Assembly (NCBI RefSeq): GCF_032154225.1
Contig: NZ_JALDYF010000009.1
Coordinates: forward strand, 62,001-126,000
Reading direction: 5' to 3'
Source: Psychrobacillus sp032154225
GTDB taxonomy: Bacteria > Bacillota > Bacilli > Bacillales_A > Planococcaceae
DNA: 64,000 bases
The position numbers and the translations under genes were made by a program. Shown piece by piece: positions 51,477 to 61,346 of the stretch (positions are counted from its first letter, which is position 1; each line of letters opens with the position of its first letter). The notes below the pieces were generated by a model that saw only the letters and a program-made list of their open reading frames with translations, was not told the origin of the DNA and searched no databases.

Positions 51477-53687
51477 ATGAATGGGGCGAATGGGGCAATG
51501 ATAGATACAAAGAAAATAGATAAAGAAGATCTATTTGTATGGCTATGTCATATAGGTTCTCAATTTAATTCTGCTTTTCTTATAACAGATCCAGATTTTC
51601 CAAATGAACCGATTGTTTTTGCAAATGAAAAGTTTACTGAAATAACGGGATATACCGAACAAGAGGTACTTGGGGAAACCAATCATTTTTTGAACGGAAA
51701 AGATACATGTTTGAACACATTAGTGCAAATTGCAGAAAGTATAAAGAATGATGCAATTGCGAAAGTGGAAATATTACATTATAAAAAAGATGGAACACCT
51801 TTTTGGAATGATTTAGTTATCCAAGCTTTACATAATGAAGAACAAAAAAATATATATAATATAGCAATATTTAGCGATATTACGAGAGAAAAACAGCAAG
51901 AGGCTATCGTGCTATTGCAACAAGAAATATATAAAGGAATTGAAAAGGGATATGCCCTTAGTATTTCTCTTCAAAAAATTTGTGATATGACCGAAACTTT
52001 TTTCCCAGCAGGTGCTAAATGCAGCATATTGCAAATTGCAAACGATGAAACGATGAGAATTGCAGCAGCAAAGTCATTACCAACAGAATTCAATGAAATT
52101 GTTCATGGGCTAAGCATTGGTACGAATATGGGATCTTGTGGAAATGCTGCCTATACAAAACGAAATGTAATAGTAGATGATATTCAACATGCTGAATGCT
52201 GGAAGGATTTTAGAGAAATTACGGAAAAGCACCATTTAAAAGCTTGTTGGAGTTTCCCAGTTATAAATCATGAGAATTGTGTCATTGCGACATTTGGAAT
52301 TTATTTTTCGGAAAAAAGAAAAGCGAAAGAATTAGAATTAGAATTTATTCGAAAAGTGACTCCTTTAGTTTTATTAGCATTAAAAAATGCAGAAAATCAA
52401 GAGAAAATACTTAATCTTGCATATATTGATCCTTTTTCCAAATTAACAAATTACAATTATTTTTTGTCGGAATTTGAAGAGATGATGAGTGATAAGCCAA
52501 GTGGATTTTTATTGTTAATACAGCCTTCGGGATATACGAATATTGTAGATTCATATGGGAAAAAGCAGTTAGCATCTTTACTCAGTCAATTGAGTGGCCG
52601 TATTCGAAAGTTAGCGCATAAAATGGAAATAATTATTTCTAGAAGTTCAGAAGCATCGCTTATTATTGCAGGAGAATGTGAGGAAGAAGATATTCCACTT
52701 TGCATGAGCAGATTTTTGCAAGCAGCAAAGGATCCCATTATATTGGATGGAATGGAGCTTTTCATCTCGCTAAGAATTGGGGTAGTTTCACTTAGTAAGT
52801 ATTCGGGGAGCTCAGGGGATATTGTAAGACTTGCGGATATTGCACTTACACGTACAAAATTACAAGCTGGTGAATCTGTTGTATTTTATGAAGATAGGTT
52901 CGGCACTGAAATTCAAGAAAAAATGGCAATACAAAATGCGCTGATTTACGCTATTAAAAACAAAGAGTTTTACGTGCATTTTCAGCCTAAGGTAAATGTG
53001 CAAACAGGTTTAATAGAGAGTTTTGAAGCACTAGCGAGATGGGATTCAAGCAGTTTGGGATCAGTGAGACCAGATGTATTTATACACGAAGCGGAATCTT
53101 TGGGGAAAATACAAGAGTTAGAAATACAAATTATCGAGCAAGTTTTAAGTTGGTTAGTGCGAAGGAAAGCGGAGAAATTACAGCTATTTAAAATCTCTGT
53201 TAATATTTCAACGAATCATTTTTATGTCCCTAATTTTGTCAAGAATTTAGTGAGAATGGTTTCAGATCACGGTATTGATCCGAAATATATATGTTTGGAA
53301 TTGACAGAGAGTATCGGATTATTCGATTTGGCTACAGCAAGAAAAATATTAACGGATTTAAATAAACATGGCTTTGTGAGTTCGGTCGATGATTTTGGGA
53401 AAGGATTTTCTTCCCTAAGTTACATTCATCAATTACCTGTTTCTGAAATAAAAATAGATAGAAGTTTTATAAGTAACTTGGAAGAGCCAGGCGCAAAAGT
53501 AATCGTTGAGACGATTATTCAGTTAGCGAAAAGTATGAAAATGAGCTCTGTTGCGGAAGGAATTGAAACAGAGGAACAACTGAAAGTACTGAAGCAGCTT
53601 CAGTGTCCAATCGGTCAAGGTTTTTATTATTACAAACCAATGTCGCTGGATGAAATAGACGCAATATTAAGAGCGCAGGATTACTAG
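51477..53687 (+). CDS. PAS-GAF-GGDEF-EAL signalling protein with degenerate GGDEF
   Basis: Cytoplasmic protein of 736 residues. The PAS domain (about 20-145) resembles LOV sensors (ITGYTEQEVLGETNHFLNG, KKDGTPFWNDL), but the LOV NCRFLQ segment reads TNHFLN, so the flavin-adduct Cys is absent. A GAF domain covers about 155-310. The GGDEF domain (about 320-475) lacks the GGDEF signature (SSEASLIIAGE at that position) and is probably inactive. The EAL domain (about 490-735) keeps EAL in SFEALARW, CLELTES, DDFGKGFSS, EIKIDRSF and VAEGIE, so c-di-GMP hydrolysis is likely. The start ATG 51477 is uncertain; ATG 51498 is possible. Confidence 0.9.
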   Translation: MNGANGAMIDTKKIDKEDLFVWLCHIGSQFNSAFLITDPDFPNEPIVFANEKFTEITGYTEQEVLGETNHFLNGKDTCLNTLVQIAESIKNDAIAKVEILHYKKDGTPFWNDLVIQALHNEEQKNIYNIAIFSDITREKQQEAIVLLQQEIYKGIEKGYALSISLQKICDMTETFFPAGAKCSILQIANDETMRIAAAKSLPTEFNEIVHGLSIGTNMGSCGNAAYTKRNVIVDDIQHAECWKDFREITEKHHLKACWSFPVINHENCVIATFGIYFSEKRKAKELELEFIRKVTPLVLLALKNAENQEKILNLAYIDPFSKLTNYNYFLSEFEEMMSDKPSGFLLLIQPSGYTNIVDSYGKKQLASLLSQLSGRIRKLAHKMEIIISRSSEASLIIAGECEEEDIPLCMSRFLQAAKDPIILDGMELFISLRIGVVSLSKYSGSSGDIVRLADIALTRTKLQAGESVVFYEDRFGTEIQEKMAIQNALIYAIKNKEFYVHFQPKVNVQTGLIESFEALARWDSSSLGSVRPDVFIHEAESLGKIQELEIQIIEQVLSWLVRRKAEKLQLFKISVNISTNHFYVPNFVKNLVRMVSDHGIDPKYICLELTESIGLFDLATARKILTDLNKHGFVSSVDDFGKGFSSLSYIHQLPVSEIKIDRSFISNLEEPGAKVIVETIIQLAKSMKMSSVAEGIETEEQLKVLKQLQCPIGQGFYYYKPMSLDEIDAILRAQDY

Positions 53688-53705
53688 TATGTAACCTGTG
53701 TTTTT

Positions 53706-53714
53706 TGTTATAAT
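53706..53714 (+). promoter_or_regulatory. Extended -10 promoter of upp
   Basis: TGTTATAAT is a perfect extended -10, 41 bases before the upp ATG. No good -35 is seen. Confidence 0.6.
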
Positions 53715-53754
53715 TAATAGAAGTGTAAATTAAAACGAAAAGGAGAAATGTACA

Positions 53755-54384
53755 ATGCCTAAAGTATTTGTATTTGATCACCCGCTGATTCAACATAAAC
53801 TTACATATATCCGAGATGTAAAGACAGGAACAAAGGAGTTTCGTGAGCTAGTAGACGAAGTAGCTACACTAATGGCTTTTGAAATTACAAGAGATTTACC
53901 GTTGAAAGAAACCGAAGTAGAAACTCCGGTCCAATTAACGAAATCTAAAATACTAGCAGGCAAGAAGCTTGGTATCGTGCCAATCTTGCGTGCAGGAATC
54001 GGTATGGTTGATGGCATATTAAAACTAATTCCAGCAGCAAAAGTAGGTCATATTGGTCTTTATCGTGATCCTGAAACATTACTGCCAGTAGAATATTATG
54101 TAAAATTACCTGCCGATGTTGCTGATCGTGACTTCATCTTAGTAGATCCAATGCTTGCAACAGGTGGCTCAGCAATTGAAGCGGTAAATTCCTTGAAAAA
54201 ACGAGGAGCGGTTAGCATTAAATTTATGTGTTTAATCGCGGCTCCAGAAGGCGTAGAAGCACTTCAAAAAGCGCATCCAGATGTAGATATTTATATTGCT
54301 GCATTAGATGAAAAATTAAATGATCATGGGTATATTGTTCCAGGTCTTGGTGATGCAGGCGACCGTTTATTTGGAACGAAGTAA
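53755..54384 (+). CDS. upp: Uracil phosphoribosyltransferase
   Basis: Salvage enzyme of 209 residues that makes UMP from uracil and PRPP. The PRPP-binding loop is in ILVDPMLATGGSA, and ILRAGIGMVDG and the C-terminal GLGDAGDRLFGT (uracil site) are typical. AAAAGGAGA precedes the ATG. Own promoter; precedes the ATP synthase operon as in Bacillus. Confidence 0.96.
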   Translation: MPKVFVFDHPLIQHKLTYIRDVKTGTKEFRELVDEVATLMAFEITRDLPLKETEVETPVQLTKSKILAGKKLGIVPILRAGIGMVDGILKLIPAAKVGHIGLYRDPETLLPVEYYVKLPADVADRDFILVDPMLATGGSAIEAVNSLKKRGAVSIKFMCLIAAPEGVEALQKAHPDVDIYIAALDEKLNDHGYIVPGLGDAGDRLFGTK

Positions 54385-54473
54385 TAAAAAGTGTTTATGG
54401 ACACTAAAAAGCTTTAAATTTGTCGATAAAATGTCAAAATGTTTGGTTGTGTGAAGTTTTTCACTCTTACTAA

Positions 54474-54502
54474 TTGACATCAAATTGCCCCTATTGTATG
54501 CT
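54474..54502 (+). promoter_or_regulatory. ATP synthase operon promoter
   Basis: Consensus TTGACA and TATGCT are separated by exactly 17 bases, giving a leader of about 100 bases before the first small gene of the operon. Confidence 0.8.
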
Positions 54503-54610
54503 TACAAAGGATAATCATGATAGGGGTTTCATGCTTGAAACACGAGTCATATCAACTTTCTACTAGATTCACAGTTTTTACTGATATAGGAAAAACATGG
54601 GGATTCTTTT

Positions 54611-54829
54611 ATGCGTCAGACAAGACGTCCGTTACATGGAATGGTTTTATATTCTACCATTCTCTCGCAGCTTGTCGGTTCTTTATTAATAGGTGTTTTC
54701 ACAGGGATGTGGCTAGATAACACGTATGGAACCACTCCGGTATTTTTAGTAATAGGTGTACTTATTGGCCTTCTGGTTAGTATGTTTGCTCTTGTTACTA
54801 CCATTCGAAAATATGATTCAGGAGACTAA
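54611..54829 (+). CDS. AtpZ/AtpI-type small membrane protein
   Basis: Protein of 72 residues with two membrane helices, of the ATPase_gene1/AtpZ family (PF09527): GMVLYSTILSQLVGSLLIG and GMWLDNTYGTTPVFLVIGV are visible. In related operons it assists ATP synthase assembly or Mg2+ supply together with AtpI. GGGGA lies 8 bases before the ATG. First gene of the ATP synthase operon. Confidence 0.82.
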   Translation: MRQTRRPLHGMVLYSTILSQLVGSLLIGVFTGMWLDNTYGTTPVFLVIGVLIGLLVSMFALVTTIRKYDSGD

Positions 54830-54835
54830 AAACCA

Positions 54836-55210
54836 ATGCTAGAAATGCAACGTATTTTTACGACGCAAAAAAAGTATATGTTATTTTTGCTCGCAGCATG
54901 TGCACTAGGTTGGGGTTTGACCCCGTATTCGACAATTTTTGCAGGTATAGCCCTAGGCTCTTTATTTGGTTTGTATAATTTCTGGATTCTAACCCGTAGA
55001 ATGGAGAAATTTGACCGTGTGCTAAAGGAAGGGAATGGACGAGCAGGTCTTGGCACAGCGATGCGTTTTGCATCAGGTGTTGCAGCTGTAGCTCTTGCGA
55101 TGACATTTTCGAGTTACTTCCATTTAATAGCCACAGTTGTTGGATTAATGATTCCCTATGTTCTGCTTGTAGTAGAGCGGATTATATTTCATGCAAAAAA
55201 GCATGATTAA
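54836..55210 (+). CDS. atpI: ATP synthase subunit I
   Basis: Membrane protein of 124 residues with four hydrophobic segments, the usual subunit I layout, upstream of atpB. AtpI assists c-ring assembly but is not essential. It starts 6 bases after the preceding stop, with GGAGA 10 bases before the ATG. The family is poorly conserved, so the position is important evidence. Confidence 0.85.
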   Translation: MLEMQRIFTTQKKYMLFLLAACALGWGLTPYSTIFAGIALGSLFGLYNFWILTRRMEKFDRVLKEGNGRAGLGTAMRFASGVAAVALAMTFSSYFHLIATVVGLMIPYVLLVVERIIFHAKKHD

Positions 55211-55236
55211 GGATGCGAAAGAGAGGTGAATGAATC

Positions 55237-55947
55237 GTGGATCATAAAAATCCAGAATTTGAGTTTCTAGGGATGTATGGTAACTGGTCAAACATTTTAA
55301 TGCTTGCCATCACTACACTCATCGTTTTCTTAATCGCTTTTATTGCGACAAGAAACTTGAAACTGAAGCCAACTGGTATGCAAAACTTCATGGAGTGGAT
55401 AATGGACTTCGTGAAAGGAATTATTAAAAGTAATTTCGACTGGCAGACTGGCGGGCGATTCCATATTCTTGGGATTACAATTATTATGTTTATATTTGTT
55501 GCAAACGTGTTAGGTCTTCCATTTTCAATTTCTTATGATGGCGTGCTTTGGTGGAAATCACCAACTGCAGATCCTACAGTAGCAATGACTTTAGCGGTAA
55601 TGATTATTGTTTTAACGCACTATTATGGTATTAAGATGAAGGGTCTAAAAGAATATGGGAAAGACTACTTAAAGCCGCTTCCATTTTTACTCCCTTTGAA
55701 AATTGTAGAAGAATTCGCAAATACGTTGACACTAGGTCTTCGTCTTTACGGAAACATCTATGCAGGAGAAGTTTTATTAGGACTACTTGCAACTCTAGCA
55801 ACATCAAGTATTTTTGGCTTTGTTGGAGCAGTAATTCCGGCAATAGCTTGGCAAGGTTTCTCACTATTTATCGGTGGGATTCAAGCGTTCATTTTCGTTA
55901 TGTTAACGATGGTTTATATGTCACATAAAGTGTCAACAGACCATTAA
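55237..55947 (+). CDS. atpB: ATP synthase Fo subunit a
   Basis: Membrane subunit of 236 residues that forms the proton half-channels. The essential Arg is in LTLGLRLYGNIYAGEV; the C-terminal helix has WQGFSLFIGGIQAFIFVMLTMVY (shown in part as GGIQAFIFVMLT). The GTG start has AGAGGTGA upstream. Confidence 0.96.
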   Translation: MDHKNPEFEFLGMYGNWSNILMLAITTLIVFLIAFIATRNLKLKPTGMQNFMEWIMDFVKGIIKSNFDWQTGGRFHILGITIIMFIFVANVLGLPFSISYDGVLWWKSPTADPTVAMTLAVMIIVLTHYYGIKMKGLKEYGKDYLKPLPFLLPLKIVEEFANTLTLGLRLYGNIYAGEVLLGLLATLATSSIFGFVGAVIPAIAWQGFSLFIGGIQAFIFVMLTMVYMSHKVSTDH

Positions 55948-56012
55948 TATAACTGTTTAGTATTACTAAGCAGAAAAAAATAATAACAACATTCCAAGGA
56001 GGAAATTACACA

Positions 56013-56237
56013 ATGATAGGTTCAGTTGGTCTTTTAGCAGCAGCTATAGCAGTTGGTTTAGGTGCACTTGGTGCAGGTATTGGTAATGGTTTAATCGTTT
56101 CAAAAACAGTAGAAGGTATCGCTCGTCAACCAGAAGCGCGTTCAGCTCTTCAAACTGTTATGTTCATCGGGGTAGCGTTAGTTGAAGCCGTGCCGATTAT
56201 CGCAGTTGTTATCGCGTTTATCGTATTAAACAAATAA
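56013..56237 (+). CDS. atpE: ATP synthase Fo subunit c
   Basis: Proteolipid of 74 residues with two membrane helices and the polar loop ARQPEARS. The proton-binding Glu is in GVALVEAVPII. The first helix has the Gly-rich GLGALGAGIGNG pattern for ring packing. Nothing suggests a Na+-specific site. CAAGGAGGAAA precedes the ATG. Confidence 0.97.
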   Translation: MIGSVGLLAAAIAVGLGALGAGIGNGLIVSKTVEGIARQPEARSALQTVMFIGVALVEAVPIIAVVIAFIVLNK

Positions 56238-56373
56238 TTTGTATGCAAGTCTTTAATGGCGGGGGAAATTCCGCCATTCTCTTTATGCACGTTTGAATTA
56301 GAAAATAATGCACAAAACTTTACATTATAGAAGTTAGTTCCCTTATATAGCGTTTGAAAGGAGTGAAACAATC

Positions 56374-56898
56374 GTGTCTTTTGATTACCTTATACTCGGT
56401 GCTGCTGACAGCAAAGGGTTAAACATTTTGGATATTGCAGCTACATTATTCTTCTTTTTACTATTGATGTTTATATTGAAGAAAGTAGCTTGGGGTCCAC
56501 TAATGGGGATTATGACTCAACGTGAAGAGTTAATCGCTGGTGAAATCGAAGCAGCTGAAAAAAGCCGTCAAGACTCACAGCGTGTACTTGAAGAACAACG
56601 TGACTTACTTAAAGAAGCACGTACGGAAGCATTAGCGATTGTAGAAAATGCGAAGAAACAAGGCGAAACATCTCGTGAAGAAATTATTACGACTGCTCGT
56701 TCTGAAGCTGCGCGTTTGAAAGAATCTGCTATCCGTGAAATCGATACAGAAAAAGAAAGAGCGATTGCAGCGGTACGAGAAGAAGTCGTTTCACTTTCAG
56801 TACTTGCAGCGTCGAAAGTTCTTGAAAAAGAAGTTTCGGAAGAAGATAATCGTGCGCTAATCGAGGCAACGATTGCGAAGGCAGGCGAAGCTAATTGA
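56374..56898 (+). CDS. atpF: ATP synthase Fo subunit b
   Basis: Peripheral stalk subunit of 174 residues with one N-terminal membrane helix (about 20-40, ATLFFFLLLMFILKKV) and a long charged coiled coil. The GTG start has AAAGGAGTG at 56357-56365. Confidence 0.95.
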   Translation: MSFDYLILGAADSKGLNILDIAATLFFFLLLMFILKKVAWGPLMGIMTQREELIAGEIEAAEKSRQDSQRVLEEQRDLLKEARTEALAIVENAKKQGETSREEIITTARSEAARLKESAIREIDTEKERAIAAVREEVVSLSVLAASKVLEKEVSEEDNRALIEATIAKAGEAN

Positions 56899-57431
56899 GT
56901 AATTCAACTGTCGCAAAGCGTTACGCAATCGCACTATTCGAGCTAGCACAACAAAAAAACGAGCTTTCTTCAGTAGAAGAAGACTTACGTGAACTTAAAC
57001 TTGTATGGAATAGCAATGAAGAGTTGAATACATTATTCACTTCTCCAAAGCTTTCTCTAATCAAGAAAAAAGCACTTATCCGTGAAATCTTCGCAAGTGC
57101 TAATCCAATTGTTATCAATACACTTCAAGTGTTAATAGATAAGAAAAGATTAGATGAAGTAGGATATATCATTAACGAATTTATGATACTTTCAAACGAA
57201 GCACAAGGTGTTGCTGACGCGAAAGTATATACAACTCGCGAATTAACAGAAGAAGAGCGTTCAAGCATTTCAACTGTATTTGCAAAAAATGTAGGGAAAC
57301 AATCCCTACGCATTGAGAACATTATAGATCCATCTATTATTGGTGGAATGAGTGTTCAAATCGGAAACCGCATTTACGATAGCAGTCTAAGCACAAAATT
57401 AGATCGTTTAAAACGTAACTTGATCGGTTAA
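56895..57431 (+). CDS. atpH: ATP synthase F1 subunit delta
   Basis: Stalk subunit of 178 residues linking F1 to subunit b. N terminus AKRYAIALFELAQQ and C-terminal GGMSVQIGNRIYDSSLSTKL are family motifs. The TTG start overlaps the atpF stop (TTGA), indicating coupling. Confidence 0.95.
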   Translation: MSNSTVAKRYAIALFELAQQKNELSSVEEDLRELKLVWNSNEELNTLFTSPKLSLIKKKALIREIFASANPIVINTLQVLIDKKRLDEVGYIINEFMILSNEAQGVADAKVYTTRELTEEERSSISTVFAKNVGKQSLRIENIIDPSIIGGMSVQIGNRIYDSSLSTKLDRLKRNLIG

Positions 57432-57458
57432 TATTATGAATTTAGAGAGGTGACATAC

Positions 57459-58967
57459 ATGAGCATCAAAGCTGAAGAAATCAGTGTCTTGATTAAACAG
57501 CAGATTGAGAATTACGAATCTGAGATGAAAGTTAGCGACGTTGGTACAGTTATCAAAATTGGTGACGGTATCGCTCTTGCTCATGGCCTCGACAACGTCA
57601 TGGCCGGAGAACTTTTAGAGTTCTCAACAGGTGTACTAGGTATGGCACAAAACTTGGAAGCTAACAATGTTGGTATCGTTATCCTTGGGCCATATACAGA
57701 CATCAAAGAAGGCGATGAAGTACGTCGAACTGGCCGTATTATGGAAGTTCCTGTAGGTAAAGAATTGATTGGCCGCGTAGTTAATCCACTTGGTCAACCA
57801 GTTGATGGGCTAGGTCCTATCGCTACTACAAAAACTCGTCCAATTGAAAGTCCTGCACAAGGGGTTATGGCACGTAAATCTGTTCATGAACCACTTCAAA
57901 CAGGTATTAAAGCGATTGACGCTCTTGTACCAATCGGGCGTGGTCAACGTGAGTTAATCATCGGAGACCGTCAAACTGGTAAAACAACTGTTGCAATCGA
58001 TGCAATTCTTAACCAAGCAGACCAAGATATGATTTGTATCTACGTTGCAATTGGTCAAAAAGAATCGACTGTACGTAACGTTGTAGAAACACTACGTAAA
58101 AAAGGTGCATTAGAATACACAATCGTTGTAACTGCATCTGCATCACAACCATCTCCATTATTATACTTAGCTCCTTATGCTGGTGTAACAATGGCAGAAG
58201 AGTTTATGTTTGATGGCAAGCATGTCCTAATTGTTTATGATGATTTATCAAAACAAGCAGCTGCTTACCGCGAACTTTCATTACTTCTTAAACGTCCTCC
58301 AGGTCGTGAAGCTTATCCAGGGGATGTGTTCTACTTACACTCACGTTTACTTGAGCGTGCAGCGAAGTTGAATGAAACACTTGGTGCAGGTTCAATTACT
58401 GCATTACCATTCGTTGAAACACAAGCGGGAGATATTTCTGCTTATATTCCGACAAACGTAATTTCTATTACAGATGGTCAAATATTCTTACAATCTGATC
58501 TATTCTTCTCGGGCGTACGTCCAGCTATCAACGCTGGTTTATCTGTATCTCGTGTTGGTGGTTCAGCACAAATTAAGGCAATGAAAAAAGTTGCGGGTAC
58601 ACTACGTCTAGACTTAGCTGCATTCCGTGAGCTTGAAGCATTCTCTCAATTTGGATCAGATCTTGACCCAATTACTCAAGGTAAACTTGACCGTGGTGTA
58701 CGTACAGTTGAAGTATTAAAACAAGACTTGAATAGCCCTATTAAAGTGGAAAAACAAGTTATCATTTTATACGCACTAACACGTGGCCATTTAGATGATA
58801 TTCCAGTAAAAGATGTTACTCGTTTCGAAACTGAGCTTAACAGCTGGTTAGATTCAAACCACACAAACGTTTTAGATCATATTCGTACGACTAAAGATCT
58901 TCCTTCAGATGAAGACTTAGTAAATGCATTAACTGCGTTTAAAAAGACTTTCGCTAAATCTGAATAA
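57459..58967 (+). CDS. atpA: ATP synthase F1 subunit alpha
   Basis: Non-catalytic nucleotide-binding subunit of 502 residues. Walker A GDRQTGKTTVAID is near residue 169, and the signature PAINAGLSVSRVGGSAQ is near 360. GAGAGGTGA precedes ATG 57459; a GTG three codons earlier overlaps that site. Confidence 0.98.
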   Translation: MSIKAEEISVLIKQQIENYESEMKVSDVGTVIKIGDGIALAHGLDNVMAGELLEFSTGVLGMAQNLEANNVGIVILGPYTDIKEGDEVRRTGRIMEVPVGKELIGRVVNPLGQPVDGLGPIATTKTRPIESPAQGVMARKSVHEPLQTGIKAIDALVPIGRGQRELIIGDRQTGKTTVAIDAILNQADQDMICIYVAIGQKESTVRNVVETLRKKGALEYTIVVTASASQPSPLLYLAPYAGVTMAEEFMFDGKHVLIVYDDLSKQAAAYRELSLLLKRPPGREAYPGDVFYLHSRLLERAAKLNETLGAGSITALPFVETQAGDISAYIPTNVISITDGQIFLQSDLFFSGVRPAINAGLSVSRVGGSAQIKAMKKVAGTLRLDLAAFRELEAFSQFGSDLDPITQGKLDRGVRTVEVLKQDLNSPIKVEKQVIILYALTRGHLDDIPVKDVTRFETELNSWLDSNHTNVLDHIRTTKDLPSDEDLVNALTAFKKTFAKSE

Positions 58968-59011
58968 TTCTTAAGTCTAAGTGAAAAAAACAATAAGGTG
59001 GTGAAATACCA

Positions 59012-59872
59012 GTGGCATCATTACGCGACATTAAAAGTAAAATTACGTCAACAAAGAAAACAAGTCAGATAACAAAAGCTATGCAAATGGTTTCTGCTTC
59101 TAAATTGAACCGTGCGGAGGAAAATGCGAAAGCATATGTTCCCTACATGTCGAAAATTCAAGAAGTAGTTGGTGCAATAGCATCAGGTACTAGTGATAGT
59201 GGACATCCAATGTTAACTTCTCGTCCTGTTAAAAAGACTGCATATCTTGTCATCACAGCTGATCGTGGTTTGGCTGGCGCATATAACAGTAATGTTATTC
59301 GTGCTGTAGCTAATGCAATAGCTGAAAGACATTCTTCAAAAGAAGAGTATGTAATCTTCGCAATTGGTCGTATGGGACGTGATTTCTTCCTAAAGCGTGG
59401 TTCTAACGTAATTGGGGAAGTAGTCGGCTTACCAGACCAACCTGCTTTTGCTGATATCAAAGAAGTTGCGCACAAAGCTGTTGGTATGTTCACGGATGGT
59501 ACATATGATGAACTTTATATGTACTATAACCACTTTGTCAGTGCTATCTCCAGTGAAGTAACGGAGAAAAAGGTACTGCCACTTACGGATATTGCAGTAG
59601 AAACAGGCACAACTGCTTCTTATGAATTTGAGCCTTCACCTGAAGCAATTCTAGAAGTATTACTTCCACAGTATGCGGAAAGCCTGATTTTCGGTGCATT
59701 ACTCGATGGTAAAGCCAGTGAGCATGCTTCTCGTATGTCTGCGATGAAATCCGCGACAGACAATGCAGCTGATTTGATCAGCAATTTAACATTAGTATAC
59801 AACCGAGCACGTCAAGCAGCAATTACGCAAGAAATTACGGAAATTGTCGGCGGCGCAGCGGCATTAGAATAG
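59012..59872 (+). CDS. atpG: ATP synthase F1 subunit gamma
   Basis: Central rotor shaft of 286 residues. The N terminus IKSKITSTKKTSQITKAMQM and the C-terminal helix NLTLVYNRARQAAITQEITE are typical. The GTG start has AAGGTGGTGA upstream. Confidence 0.97.
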   Translation: MASLRDIKSKITSTKKTSQITKAMQMVSASKLNRAEENAKAYVPYMSKIQEVVGAIASGTSDSGHPMLTSRPVKKTAYLVITADRGLAGAYNSNVIRAVANAIAERHSSKEEYVIFAIGRMGRDFFLKRGSNVIGEVVGLPDQPAFADIKEVAHKAVGMFTDGTYDELYMYYNHFVSAISSEVTEKKVLPLTDIAVETGTTASYEFEPSPEAILEVLLPQYAESLIFGALLDGKASEHASRMSAMKSATDNAADLISNLTLVYNRARQAAITQEITEIVGGAAALE

Positions 59873-59906
59873 TTTTAGATAGAAAGTAAGACAGGAGGGA
59901 ACAGTA

Positions 59907-61322
59907 GTGAACAAAGGACAAGTACTACAAGTAATGGGTCCAGTTGTTGACGTTAAGTTTGACAACGGCCATTTACCAGCTATCTATAATGCACTAACTG
60001 TAGCGATTGAACGTCCAAACGAAGCGCCTACAACTTTAACATTAGAAGTAGCGTTACACTTAGGAGATGACTCAGTTCGTACTATTGCAATGTCATCTAC
60101 GGACGGCCTTAAGCGTGGTACAGAGGTATTTGATGCTGGTACAGCAATTTCTGTTCCAGTTGGTGATGTAACTTTAGGACGTGTTTTCAACGTACTTGGT
60201 GAAGTTATTGACTTAGGGGAAGAAGTACCAGTTGGAGAACGTCGTGATCCAATTCACCGTCAAGCTCCAACATTTGAAAACCTATCTACAGAAGTTGAAA
60301 TTCTTGAAACAGGTATTAAAGTAGTAGATCTATTAGCTCCTTATATTAAAGGTGGTAAAATCGGTCTATTCGGTGGTGCCGGTGTAGGTAAAACAGTTCT
60401 TATTCAAGAACTTATTAATAACATTGCTCAAGAGCATGGCGGTATTTCTGTATTCGCTGGTGTTGGAGAGCGTACGCGTGAAGGAAATGACTTATTCCAT
60501 GAGATGAGTGATTCAGGCGTTATTAAGAAAACAGCAATGGTATTCGGTCAAATGAATGAACCACCTGGCGCACGTATGCGTGTTGCTTTAACTGGTCTTA
60601 CAATGGCAGAATATTTCCGTGATGAGCAAGGTGCAGACGTACTTCTATTCATCGACAATATCTTCCGTTTCACGCAAGCAGGTTCTGAGGTTTCAGCACT
60701 TTTAGGTCGTATGCCTTCAGCTGCTGGTTACCAACCAACACTTGCAACTGAAATGGGTCAATTACAAGAGCGTATCACGTCAACAAACACTGGTTCAGTT
60801 ACATCTATCCAAGCGATTTATGTACCAGCCGATGACTATACGGATCCAGCTCCAGCAACAACATTCGCTCACTTAGATGCGACTACAAACTTAGAACGTA
60901 AATTATCTGAGATGGGTATTTATCCAGCGGTTGATCCTTTAGCTTCTTCTTCACGCGCGCTTTCTCCGGAAATCGTAGGTCAAGAGCATTATGATGTAGC
61001 ACGTCAAGTGCAATATACATTACAACGCTACAGAGAGCTTCAAGATATTATCGCAATCTTAGGTATGGATGAATTAGGAGATGAAGACAAGCTAGTAGTT
61101 AACCGTGCTCGTCGTATTCAGTTCTACCTATCTCAAAACTTCCATGTTGCAGAACAATTTACAGGTCAAAAAGGTTCATACGTTCCAGTTAAAGAAACTG
61201 TAGAAGGATTCAAACAAATTCTTGATGGAAAATATGACCATTTACCAGAAGATGCATTCCGTTTAGTTGGACGCATTGAAGAAGTTGTAGAAAAAGCGAA
61301 AAGCATGGGCGTAGAAGTATAA
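59907..61322 (+). CDS. atpD: ATP synthase F1 subunit beta
   Basis: Catalytic subunit of 471 residues. The P-loop GGAGVGKTVLIQEL, catalytic Glu in GVGERTREGNDL, Walker B ADVLLFIDNIFRFTQAG, and the DELSEED region as DELGDEDK are visible. GGAGGGA precedes the GTG start. Confidence 0.98.
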   Translation: MNKGQVLQVMGPVVDVKFDNGHLPAIYNALTVAIERPNEAPTTLTLEVALHLGDDSVRTIAMSSTDGLKRGTEVFDAGTAISVPVGDVTLGRVFNVLGEVIDLGEEVPVGERRDPIHRQAPTFENLSTEVEILETGIKVVDLLAPYIKGGKIGLFGGAGVGKTVLIQELINNIAQEHGGISVFAGVGERTREGNDLFHEMSDSGVIKKTAMVFGQMNEPPGARMRVALTGLTMAEYFRDEQGADVLLFIDNIFRFTQAGSEVSALLGRMPSAAGYQPTLATEMGQLQERITSTNTGSVTSIQAIYVPADDYTDPAPATTFAHLDATTNLERKLSEMGIYPAVDPLASSSRALSPEIVGQEHYDVARQVQYTLQRYRELQDIIAILGMDELGDEDKLVVNRARRIQFYLSQNFHVAEQFTGQKGSYVPVKETVEGFKQILDGKYDHLPEDAFRLVGRIEEVVEKAKSMGVEV

Positions 61323-61346
61323 TAAATCGGACCAGGAGGTAAAAAT

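Noticed and set aside
54517..54720. Plus-strand open frame of 67 codons before the ATP synthase operon
   Set aside because: It overlaps the AtpZ-like gene in another frame and has no family match. The AtpZ-like frame fits membrane topology and synteny.
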